The position numbers and the translations under genes were made by a program. 64,000 bases of DNA from positions 1-64,000 of the forward strand of contig NZ_NTUP01000014.1 of NCBI RefSeq assembly GCF_002561455.1, in the 5' to 3' direction. Under the pieces are notes generated by a model. It did not search any database, was not told the DNA's origin, and saw only the letters and a list, made by a program, of their open reading frames with translations. Origin of the DNA: Bacillus sp. AFS015802. GTDB taxonomy: Bacteria; Bacillota; Bacilli; Bacillales; Bacillaceae_B. Shown here in pieces: positions 43,234-51,441 of the stretch (position 1 is the first letter of the stretch; the number at the start of each line of letters is the position of its first letter).

Positions 43234-44685
43234 ATGGACTTCTGTACACAATGTGGATCACCAATCGATGAAAATAGAGCCTTTTGCATCCATTGCGGGG
43301 AACCCTACCCGGTTAAAGAAAAGGTGGAAGATATTGAAACCGAAAACGAATCCCCTGCCCGATCCAGGAAGATAAGGGTGGCGATCATCTGTGCTCTTTT
43401 CATGGGGGGAATACTGGTAGGGGCCCATCTTTTTATCGCCCATACATTCTCTCCTGAATCCTATATTGAGCAGGTGACCCGGGCCATTCAAGAAGGGGAT
43501 GGGGAGGCATTATCCGGATTAGTGTCCGTATCAAATGAAAAAGTGGATATCGACAAGGAGACATTGAAGGATTTCTCCCTGTATATTTCTGAGAATAATC
43601 AGTTGATAGACCTCAGCAAACAACTGAATGCAGGCTGGAAGGAAACGCGTCGGACGAATCTTGCTTTTAAAATCAAGGATGAAAAGGGGAATGTTATTTT
43701 TACAATTGACAGAGGTGATAAGAAATGGGGGATTTACAAGCAGGCAAAGATAGAAATTGTTCCGTTTCAACAATCATTTGCGACCAATATCGGTAAAGGT
43801 GATGTAGAGGTTGAAGTAGAGGGTGAAAAGCTCCACTTATCAACAGGGGAAGAAGAGCCTGTCCTTATCATTCCAAGGAAACTTTCTGGAACAGCCTCCT
43901 TCAAGGGTAAGTATGGCAGTCAAACGGTACCGTATGAAACAAATCCCCTGAGTGGCAAGGCTAACAAAATTGTATCGGACATTCACTTCCAAGTAAGTGA
44001 CGTTCGGATTGCGACCAATCACGAGGATGCGATTCTATATGTAAATGGAAAAAGTACAGGTAAGAGCATAAAAGAGATGAACTCAACCCTAAATGAAGTT
44101 CCCCAAGACGCTTCCTTAAGCTTTCATGCTGTTTACAAAGAATCTGGAGGGACGGACCTCATCAGTAACGTCGTTGCATTTAATGGGGAAGAAGAGATTT
44201 CGTTGGAATTTGAAGAAGAAAAAGAAGAGGAGCCTCGGCTAAGGCAGGAATTCCCAGTGTCTCAAACGGACGATTCCACCGGGCAATCTGAAGCGGGGAG
44301 ACCACCAGCCGTGCTTGAACAAGAGGTCGATGAATTATTTTACACGTTAGAAAACTACTTTTACGCTTCAGTGGAAGCCATTAATACGGGTGATTTCACT
44401 TCTGTACAACGCTATACATTTACAGATAGTCCCGCCTACCTTGAACTGGTGGACTACGCTCAGTATCTTCAAGGGAAAAATATAAAGGAATCAGTAGTAG
44501 CTGTCGATTTAATCGAGATCGATCGACTTGACGGGGAAAATTATGAGGTGACCGCGAGTACGTCTTATGAAATCTATTATAATGACGGTACAACAGAAAT
44601 AAAGGATTTCAGGGAAACCTTTCATTTGAAAAGAACAATGAAGCAGTTCGGTGTATATCAATTGATAGAAACGGTTGAACAGTAA
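43234..44685 (+). CDS. Zinc-ribbon, single-pass membrane protein (TcaA/YvbJ-like)
   Basis: A 483-aa protein with an N-terminal zinc ribbon (FCTQCGSP..FCIHCGEP), one membrane helix (about 50-70) and a large extracellular part. The C-terminal NTF2-like region (about 365-483) resembles TcaA/YvbJ proteins, which are linked to wall-antibiotic response in Gram-positives. A repeat copy (44146-44160) lies in frame, giving SGGTDL at about residue 305-310 in a PEGA-like domain. Third gene of the zinc-ribbon operon. Confidence 0.72.
   Translation: MDFCTQCGSPIDENRAFCIHCGEPYPVKEKVEDIETENESPARSRKIRVAIICALFMGGILVGAHLFIAHTFSPESYIEQVTRAIQEGDGEALSGLVSVSNEKVDIDKETLKDFSLYISENNQLIDLSKQLNAGWKETRRTNLAFKIKDEKGNVIFTIDRGDKKWGIYKQAKIEIVPFQQSFATNIGKGDVEVEVEGEKLHLSTGEEEPVLIIPRKLSGTASFKGKYGSQTVPYETNPLSGKANKIVSDIHFQVSDVRIATNHEDAILYVNGKSTGKSIKEMNSTLNEVPQDASLSFHAVYKESGGTDLISNVVAFNGEEEISLEFEEEKEEEPRLRQEFPVSQTDDSTGQSEAGRPPAVLEQEVDELFYTLENYFYASVEAINTGDFTSVQRYTFTDSPAYLELVDYAQYLQGKNIKESVVAVDLIEIDRLDGENYEVTASTSYEIYYNDGTTEIKDFRETFHLKRTMKQFGVYQLIETVEQ
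44146..44160 (+). repeat. Dispersed GGACGGACC repeat inside a zinc-ribbon gene
   Basis: GGAGGGACGGACCTC, read as G-G-T-D-L in the host frame. Confidence 0.85.
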
Positions 44686-44731
44686 GAAGGAGCAGGGAAA
44701 CCGCCGTGTCTCTGTGCTTCTTTTTCTTATG

Positions 44732-44745
44732 AAGGTCCGTCCCTC
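44732..44745. repeat. Dispersed GGACGGACC repeat, single arm before a terminator
   Basis: AAGGTCCGTCCCTC, opposite in orientation to the copy at 44146, 47 nt after the zinc-ribbon gene stop. Confidence 0.8.
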
Positions 44746-44752
44746 AAAAAAG

Positions 44753-44786
44753 AAAGCCGCCAGCGACATCCCCGCTGGCGGCTTTT
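44753..44786. terminator. Bidirectional terminator between convergent zinc-ribbon genes
   Basis: AAAGCCGCCAGCG pairs with CGCTGGCGGCTTT (7-nt loop); T4 follows on the plus strand and A/T-rich flank on the other. Confidence 0.9.
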
Positions 44787-44787
44787 A

Positions 44788-46254
44788 TCAAAATGGCTCC
44801 TGGATGGTTAAGGATTTATGTTCAGTGGAGTCGACGACATCCCAGTTTCCATTCTCGGTGTTGTATTCGCAGTAGTAGGTATAAAAATATTGCTTCGGTG
44901 TGGTGATGGCTGCGTCAGGATCTTGAGGGTCATTCCATCTGCTTGCGTATCTCTCTTCTACATTTATTGTGGCTTTGTAGAGTCCGCGAGCTTCTTTTAA
45001 TGAAAAGGATTTTTTATCAAAAATCATATTTTCCAATCGTCCTCCATACGTAACGCTTCGTTTCTGGAGGTTCTTGACGGTATCGATATTCTCTTGAAGC
45101 AACACGCCTTTAACGTTTCGTAAGGCAGAGGAATTAAGATACGTAATCGATTCTATATAAGAGGTATTGTATGTGATGATATCATCACGGAGCTCTTCCA
45201 ATACAGCGGTTGTGTCTAAAGGGAAATCAAGGGTAATCTCTTCAGAGGCATTTGCCGCTATGTCTCCGCTGTACACATCTCCCCACGGATAAGTAAACGT
45301 TCCGCTTATCGTGACCGGCTCATCTGAAGCAATCGGTCCAATCTTTAATGGAGTATCACCAATCTCCCCATACCGTTTTCCATTCAAAAACACTTCGGCT
45401 CCTTTGAAGCTTGAAGAAACCGTTACGTAATCCTCCTTGAATAAGATGGAAATAGGAATTGTGGTGGTTTGCCAAATAGTGACCGTTTCGGACGTTTCGG
45501 ATTTTCCGTACTCACCATTTTTCACCGCTTTTACGGTATACGTTCCGGGGGGCACATCTTTTACCTTCTGAAGGTCCGTCCCTGAACCGGTGATTTTCTT
45601 TTCATTGAGGAAAATGTGTGCGTCTTTGTCTGCTTGTATGGTGAATGAGACAGGAATAAGGGAGATGGTGTATTGGTCGATGAGCAGCCACTTCTTTTGA
45701 GGTGATTTTGTAAGTTTGAACAGGTAGGGTTCGGTATTGGGGGCAACTTCTTGGCTTTTTATATTTTTAATGATGTTGGTGAGTGTTTCCGGTGATGCTT
45801 GAAGGTCGGTGATCAGTTTTTTCATAGATGACTCACTTACATACTTTCCGGTCTGGAGATTGATCACTTCATCTGAAAGAGCAGCGGCGTCTCCGTCTTT
45901 TAAAGCTTGTATAAAGGGTTCTGTTGCTATGGAAGGTGAAGAAGCTTTATGCACATAAAAGTAGAGCCATCCTCCTGACGCGAGGATTAATACGGCAAAT
46001 ATCCCTGCATAAATGGGCCATCGCTTGGTAGAGGCAGAACGTGATCTGTTGGTTTTGGGCTTATCTAATTGCCGTGAGGTACAACGTTGACATTCCACAT
46101 GTGGCGATATTTCTTCTCCACAAATATGGCAAAGCCGGTTTTCTTCCCCGTTTTCCAATGGAACAAAAGTCGACAAGGGAGCAGGCTCACCGCAATTCAC
46201 ACAAAACGATTTATCATCAGCTATAGAGCTCCCACACTGAGTACAAAATTTCAT
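44788..46254 (-). CDS. Zinc-ribbon, single-pass membrane protein with PEGA-like domains (TcaA/YvbJ-like)
   Basis: A 488-aa protein with an N-terminal ribbon (FCTQCGSS..FCVNCGEP) and a second ribbon (LCHICGEE..CQRCTS). One membrane helix (about 85-105) precedes the extracellular part, with two PEGA-like beta domains (AHIFLNEKKITG; AEVFLNGKRYGE) and a C-terminal NTF2-like domain. ATG 46254 follows GAGGAGG. The repeat at 45571-45584 lies in frame and gives GSGTDL in the first PEGA loop. It is convergent with, and similar to, the preceding gene, probably an inverted duplication. Confidence 0.75.
   Translation of the reverse strand: MKFCTQCGSSIADDKSFCVNCGEPAPLSTFVPLENGEENRLCHICGEEISPHVECQRCTSRQLDKPKTNRSRSASTKRWPIYAGIFAVLILASGGWLYFYVHKASSPSIATEPFIQALKDGDAAALSDEVINLQTGKYVSESSMKKLITDLQASPETLTNIIKNIKSQEVAPNTEPYLFKLTKSPQKKWLLIDQYTISLIPVSFTIQADKDAHIFLNEKKITGSGTDLQKVKDVPPGTYTVKAVKNGEYGKSETSETVTIWQTTTIPISILFKEDYVTVSSSFKGAEVFLNGKRYGEIGDTPLKIGPIASDEPVTISGTFTYPWGDVYSGDIAANASEEITLDFPLDTTAVLEELRDDIITYNTSYIESITYLNSSALRNVKGVLLQENIDTVKNLQKRSVTYGGRLENMIFDKKSFSLKEARGLYKATINVEERYASRWNDPQDPDAAITTPKQYFYTYYCEYNTENGNWDVVDSTEHKSLTIQEPF
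45571..45584 (-). repeat. Dispersed GGACGGACC repeat inside the PEGA-domain gene
   Basis: AAGGTCCGTCCCTG on the plus strand; sense reading is G-S-G-T-D-L. Confidence 0.8.
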
Positions 46255-46377
46255 CCCATTCCTCCTCATGAAAAAACGTTAACAGAAAAAGTACCCAACC
46301 AATCCCCATCTTTATTTTCTATATCTAATTAATACAAAAAATATAAGCAAATATGACTAAATGTTTTAAGCGGGGAA

Positions 46378-46464
46378 GAGGGACGGACATCCAAAATCAC
46401 TCAAAATTTGTGGAGAACATTATAGGGACGGGCTTCCGTATGAAAATGCGGAGGTCCGTCCCTC
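46378..46464. repeat. Three-arm GGACGGACC element (copy 3)
   Basis: An 87-bp element with the same three arms as at 39532 and 40837; the left arm has one change (GACATC for GACCTC). It lies in the 270-nt gap between the divergent zinc-ribbon and VanZ-like genes. Confidence 0.9.
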
Positions 46465-46524
46465 ATTATACTCATTATAAATATCTCTTATTAAGGTAAG
46501 GATGTGGAGGGAGGTGAAATTCAG

Positions 46525-46953
46525 ATGAGGGTATTAGCGGTTTTGTTGTTTGGTGTATTGATCTTTATCCTGACGTGTACAAAGAGTGTCCAGGATTTTA
46601 TATTTTATCGACAGCTATATTTTCAATGGAATCCTCATCCCGATTTTAGTAAGTTCTTAGATTTCAGCAGTTATCCTTTTGACTCTCCCACTTATGTATT
46701 TCAGAAAATGGGACATGGTATGTTCTTTTTTTTATTTTCTTTCCTCTTACGCAGGGTCACTTATACATTCAAATTTGTCTTCACGATTGGATGCTCCTTT
46801 GCTTTCGCAACCGAATTTGCACAATTGTTTTTTTCGAGGACCGGGTGCCTATTGGACGTATTGTATGACTCTGTGGGGGTATTGTCTTATTGTTCCATAT
46901 TTTTAATTATTACTAAGGGGCAATACGCATATAAAGATTTTCATGATAAATAA
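46525..46953 (+). CDS. VanZ-like membrane protein
   Basis: A 142-aa protein with about four membrane helices and VanZ-family motifs KMGHGMFFFLFSFLL and ATEFAQLFFSRTGCLLDVLYDSVG. VanZ proteins contribute to low-level teicoplanin resistance in some species; here the role is unknown. ATG 46525 lies about 8 nt after GGAGGGAGG. Confidence 0.85.
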   Translation: MRVLAVLLFGVLIFILTCTKSVQDFIFYRQLYFQWNPHPDFSKFLDFSSYPFDSPTYVFQKMGHGMFFFLFSFLLRRVTYTFKFVFTIGCSFAFATEFAQLFFSRTGCLLDVLYDSVGVLSYCSIFLIITKGQYAYKDFHDK

Positions 46954-47074
46954 TCGCCATATGATAGTATTACGTATTATTGTATTTTAATCCCACTCCC
47001 CTTTCTTCAATTTTGCAGAAATGAAGGGTAAATAGAACCAGGAGAAAAGAACGATCTTTTCTAAAAGGACAAAT

Positions 47075-47119
47075 TTACTCAATATTTACATTTGTTTTGA
47101 CAATTCCTGTTGTAAAATG
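47075..47119 (+). promoter_or_regulatory. Candidate Pho box and promoter of the secreted nuclease
   Basis: TTTACT (47075), TTTACA (47086), TTTGAC (47097) and CTGTTG (47108) are spaced exactly 11 bp apart, with TAAAAT (47114-47119) as the -10. PhoP of Bacillus binds TT(A/C/T)A(C/T)A repeats with this period. The last repeat is a poor match. Confidence 0.55.
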
Positions 47120-47171
47120 GAAAGTGTTGGCCATCAGGCCGGTAAACTATTCGTGAACAGGAGGAAGAGTT

Positions 47172-50100
47172 GTGAATCAAAAGAAAGTAACACGAAAGAC
47201 TTTAAATATGTTCATTGTTTCAACCATGGCTTTAAGCCTTATAGCACCTTCCATGTCTCATCATGTATCTGCTGCTGACGAAGCTTTTCAGGATCTTTTT
47301 ATTTCTGAATATATCGAAGGTTCAAGTTACAACAAAGCACTCGAACTATACAACGGAACAGGTGCAGATATCGATCTTTCAAACTACTCCTTGGAATTAC
47401 ATACAAATGGTGCGGAAACAGCAGGGAATAAACTTCAACTATCAGGGATTCTCAAGGCTGGAGAGGTATTCGTACTGGCTCATCCAAGTGCCGCTGCAGA
47501 CATTAAATCAAAAGCGGATATGGAGAATGGATCGGTCATTAACTTTAACGGAAACGACCCTGTTACATTAAAGAAAAATGACACCGTCATCGATTCGATT
47601 GGACAAGTAGGTTCATCTGCCAATTTTGCTATAGACGTCACCCTTGTTCGTAAAGATGCAGTAGTGACAGGTGATGTTGATGTAACCGACAGCTTTGATT
47701 CCAAGGTTGACTGGAACTCATATTCTAAAGATACTTCTACTTATCTCGGATCTCACTTAACAGGAGACACACCTTCAGAGCCATCGCCAATCGAGCTCTC
47801 CACCATTGCCGAAGCCCGTACAGCTGCTAAAGGCACAACGGTAAAAGTACAAGGCATCGCAACAGCTTCCTTTGAAGCAGGTGGACAAACCAACCTGTTC
47901 GTTCAAGATGGAACGGCAGGCGTCATTATCCGTGGAAACGGCCTTACCGCACAACCAGGTGATGAAGTGACAGCCGAAGGAGTATTAAACGACTATTATG
48001 GCATGCAGCAAATTGAAACAACCGCTTCAAAGGTGGAAATCACTACGGAAGACAAAGGAATCCCTGCGCCAACATCACTTGTGTCTACAGACCTTTCAGC
48101 TGAAAATGGGGAAGAGCATGAAGGGACGCTTGTTGAATTTACCAATGTGACAGTGGAAGCGAAAGACAGCAACGGTAACTTCACCGCAACTGACAGTTCT
48201 GGAGAATTCGTTATCAAACCAAGCGATAGCTCCCTTCTGGAAATCGGAAAATCCTACGAAATCCTTCGCGGAGTTGTCGATTATAACTATGACGAATACA
48301 AATTGGTTCCACGTAATTCTACAGATGTCATTGAGAACGCCTTCTCTGTAACGGCAAATCCTGCGGGAGGCTCCGTGACTGAAGGAACAAAGGTTACTTT
48401 ACAGACGGCAACGACAGATGGAACCATCCATTACACTACGGATGGAACGGCACCAACTGCTTCAAGCCCGGAATATACAGCGCCAATCGAACTGACATCC
48501 AATACGACCATTAAAGCAGTTGTCACAAAAGATGGCGAAACGAGTGAAGTAGCTGTTTTCACCTACAAAATTTTGAAATCGGCAGATGGGTTAAGCATTC
48601 ATGATATTCAAGGTGATTCTCACACTTCCCCTTACGAAAGCATGAATGTATCCAATGTAGAAGGTATTGTTACAGCAAAAGCAGGCTCCAATGCGTTTTA
48701 TATGCAGGAAGAGAATCCTGATGATGATATTGCCACTTCAGAAGGAATCTATATCTATGCAAAAGGAAATACCGTTAAAGTCGGAGACAAAGTGAATGTT
48801 TCCGGACAAGTGAAAGAGTGGAGAGAAGATGGTTACTCAGACGCCAAAGATCTTCTGACGACTCAAATCACAGCATCTGCAGTGACTACTGTATCTTCTG
48901 ACAATCCGGTACCAGAGGCTGTTGTTATTGGTGAAGACCGCACACCGCCAACGGAAATCATCGAGGACGATGAAATGACGTCATTCGATCCGGAAACGGA
49001 TGGTCTTGATTTCTATGAAAGCCTTGAAGGAATGCTGATCGAAATTCCAGACGCAACGATAACAGGTCCAGTCAAATATGATGAGCTGCCTGTCATTGTG
49101 AATACAAGTGAAGATCAGCTTCGCACAAGAGCAGGGGGAATCTTGATTACACCTGATGACTATAATCCTGAGCGCATGCTGATTGATGTCGATGGATTAA
49201 ACATTAACGCGAAAACAGGTGATACCCTGGATGGCTCCATCATCGGAAACGTAAGCTATGATTATAGCAACTTCAAGATCCGCCCGGCTGGTGAGTTCCC
49301 ATCGATCGTCGATGGTGGAACGGACCGACAAGTGACAACCATCAAGCCAAAGAAAAACGAATTGACGGTTGCTTCGTATAACATCGAGAATTTCTACTCT
49401 GGTACAGATCCGGATAAAGTAGGGAAAATCGCCGAGTCCATCGTATCAAATATGAAAAAACCGGATATCGTCGGTCTGATCGAAGTCCAGGACAATAACG
49501 GTCCGACAGATGATGGAACAACGGATGCAAGCGAATCGTTCCAGACGATCATTAAAGCCATCGAAGAAAAGGGTGGCCCAACATATAAATTTACAAACAT
49601 TGATCCATTAGATAAGACAGACGGAGGGCAGCCTGGCGGGAATATCCGCGTCGGTTTCCTCTACAATCCTGAGCGTGTGGAATTAACGGACAAACAAGCG
49701 GGAGATGCTGTCACGGCAGTCGGAGTAACGAAGGATGGACTGACTCACAACCCTGGACGCATCGATCCGACAAATGAGGCATTCGAAGATTCACGGAAAC
49801 CATTGGCGGCAGAATTCGAATTTAACGGGGAAAAGGTTGTCGTCGTCGCCAATCACTTAAATTCTAAAGGCGGAGACGGAGCACTGTTCGGTGCCGATCA
49901 TCCAGTGGTTCTCGGCAGTGAGGCACAACGCATCAAACAGGCAACAGTCATAAATGATTTTGTGACCGAGTTAGAAAGTAAGATGAAGAATGCCAATGTC
50001 GTAGTTCTTGGGGACATGAACGACTTCGAATTCTCAGCGCCAATCAAAACGCTGGAAGGTGACGTCCTCACGGATATGATGAACAAATTGCCGGCAGCAG

Positions 50101-50378
50101 AACGTTACACATACAACTACCAGGGGAATGCACAAGTGCTCGATCATATCCTGGTTTCAAACAACTTAGCGAAAAAAGCTGATATCGATACGATTAACAT
50201 CAACTCTGATTTCAGTGAAGAAGATGGTCGTGCAAGTGATCATGATCCAGTCCTTGCACAAATTAAAATCAAGAAGAGTCATGATGTGAAAGATAAGGTG
50301 TGGGATTTCTTGAGTCAGTATGAGAACTTTGTGGCTTGGTTCAAGAAATTATTGGAATGGAAACAATTATTACCTTAA
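47172..50378 (+). CDS. Secreted multidomain endonuclease/exonuclease/phosphatase-family nuclease
   Basis: A 1068-aa exported protein. It has a signal peptide (cleavage near VSAADEA, about 35), a lamin-tail domain (about 38-150), an OB-fold domain like that of YhcR (about 210-325) and a chitobiase-like Ig domain (about 330-410). A second OB-like region (about 415-600) and an EEP catalytic domain (about 665-1030) follow. Catalytic motifs are ASYNIENF, GLIEVQDN, VVANHLNSKG, VVLGDMNDFE and ASDHDPVLA. No LPXTG is seen; the end is amphipathic and aromatic. It likely degrades extracellular DNA or RNA, freeing phosphate and nucleosides. The 11-bp TTTACA-type repeats upstream suggest induction by phosphate starvation. 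Confidence 0.88.
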   Translation: MNQKKVTRKTLNMFIVSTMALSLIAPSMSHHVSAADEAFQDLFISEYIEGSSYNKALELYNGTGADIDLSNYSLELHTNGAETAGNKLQLSGILKAGEVFVLAHPSAAADIKSKADMENGSVINFNGNDPVTLKKNDTVIDSIGQVGSSANFAIDVTLVRKDAVVTGDVDVTDSFDSKVDWNSYSKDTSTYLGSHLTGDTPSEPSPIELSTIAEARTAAKGTTVKVQGIATASFEAGGQTNLFVQDGTAGVIIRGNGLTAQPGDEVTAEGVLNDYYGMQQIETTASKVEITTEDKGIPAPTSLVSTDLSAENGEEHEGTLVEFTNVTVEAKDSNGNFTATDSSGEFVIKPSDSSLLEIGKSYEILRGVVDYNYDEYKLVPRNSTDVIENAFSVTANPAGGSVTEGTKVTLQTATTDGTIHYTTDGTAPTASSPEYTAPIELTSNTTIKAVVTKDGETSEVAVFTYKILKSADGLSIHDIQGDSHTSPYESMNVSNVEGIVTAKAGSNAFYMQEENPDDDIATSEGIYIYAKGNTVKVGDKVNVSGQVKEWREDGYSDAKDLLTTQITASAVTTVSSDNPVPEAVVIGEDRTPPTEIIEDDEMTSFDPETDGLDFYESLEGMLIEIPDATITGPVKYDELPVIVNTSEDQLRTRAGGILITPDDYNPERMLIDVDGLNINAKTGDTLDGSIIGNVSYDYSNFKIRPAGEFPSIVDGGTDRQVTTIKPKKNELTVASYNIENFYSGTDPDKVGKIAESIVSNMKKPDIVGLIEVQDNNGPTDDGTTDASESFQTIIKAIEEKGGPTYKFTNIDPLDKTDGGQPGGNIRVGFLYNPERVELTDKQAGDAVTAVGVTKDGLTHNPGRIDPTNEAFEDSRKPLAAEFEFNGEKVVVVANHLNSKGGDGALFGADHPVVLGSEAQRIKQATVINDFVTELESKMKNANVVVLGDMNDFEFSAPIKTLEGDVLTDMMNKLPAAERYTYNYQGNAQVLDHILVSNNLAKKADIDTININSDFSEEDGRASDHDPVLAQIKIKKSHDVKDKVWDFLSQYENFVAWFKKLLEWKQLLP

Positions 50379-50406
50379 CATGTAAGGCTAATTCAGTGAA
50401 TGAATG

Positions 50407-50437
50407 GACAACTACCATTGTGTAGTTGTCTTTTTTG
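50407..50437 (+). terminator. Terminator of the nuclease gene
   Basis: GACAACTAC pairs with GTAGTTGTC around CATTGT, followed by T6. Confidence 0.92.
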
Positions 50438-50503
50438 TTTTGTAACTATTATCCATTTCAAACGTCATATTCAATATAACCAAAAAATATAAAGGAAGAG
50501 TGT

Positions 50504-51289
50504 ATGAAATTATTTTGGAGATATATTTTTATTTTTGGGGTGGTCATGAATGTGGTTTGTTGTGATAGTGTTGACCAAGATAGAAGAATAAACAATAACC
50601 AAGAGACATTTGAAACAATAAATATCACGAATAACCGAGAAATAATTGCCACACTCGATCAAACGGTTCAAAAAACACCAAAATGGGACCAAGTAGTGAA
50701 AGAAATAAGAGAGGGAGAGGATTACAATATTGGTCACTTTAATAAAAGCCGAGACAGACTTGTTGAAGAATTAGCTATTCAAACAGTAGTAATAGAGTCC
50801 GTCATCCCACTCTTGGAGAATATTTACGGTGGGCGGAGTGGATTTGAGAAAGAAGGAGTCATATTCTTTGAGAGCAGTAACAAAAAGGTTGATAAGGCAG
50901 GTTTCTGGATAGGCATTAAAGACCCAGACAATCGGTTGGATAAATTTGTGGAAGAACTTCAAAAAAAGGTAGACGAAGGGGAGATCAAAGCCGATTCAAT
51001 AAATATTTTCCATACACAACATACAGAAAGTGAAAATAATCATTTGATGAGAGAAGTTAACGATAATATTGAACAGATTTCAACAGAACATGGGGATAGT
51101 AGCTTAGAAAGAAGCGTTTCGGTAGTTGGAGTGAATTCCGATACTGGAAACATAGAAATTGGACACCATGGTCTGACTGAAGAGCAGAAGAAAGACTTGG
51201 AGAAGTCTTTTCCTAATCGGAAAATTATCTTTTATCATCAAGAAATGCATATTCCTGAAAATGCGGAAAAAACATTTCACCCAAATTAA
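50504..51289 (+). CDS. Putative exported protein, paralogue of the next gene
   Basis: A 261-aa protein. It has an N-terminal hydrophobic stretch with a Cys pair (about 19-20, imperfect lipobox), then a helical domain. The domain aligns along its length with residues about 50-270 of the following gene (for example KTPKWDQVV, FWIGIKDPDNRL, GLTEEQKKDLEKSFPNRKI). ATG follows AAAGGAAGAG. The base composition is more A/T-rich than the nuclease gene. Function unknown. Confidence 0.65.
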   Translation: MKLFWRYIFIFGVVMNVVCCDSVDQDRRINNNQETFETINITNNREIIATLDQTVQKTPKWDQVVKEIREGEDYNIGHFNKSRDRLVEELAIQTVVIESVIPLLENIYGGRSGFEKEGVIFFESSNKKVDKAGFWIGIKDPDNRLDKFVEELQKKVDEGEIKADSINIFHTQHTESENNHLMREVNDNIEQISTEHGDSSLERSVSVVGVNSDTGNIEIGHHGLTEEQKKDLEKSFPNRKIIFYHQEMHIPENAEKTFHPN

Positions 51290-51441
51290 TGACTTAAAAA
51301 CAACCTAGGTGAGTGAGTCTAAAGGATCTTAATAGAAAGGGAGGAGAGAATGATTCTCCCCTAAACTCTGTTCAAAATGAAAATAATCTTTACCCTCTAT
51401 GCGCTAGGGATTTTTATACCTAAGGAAAAAAGGATGATTAT

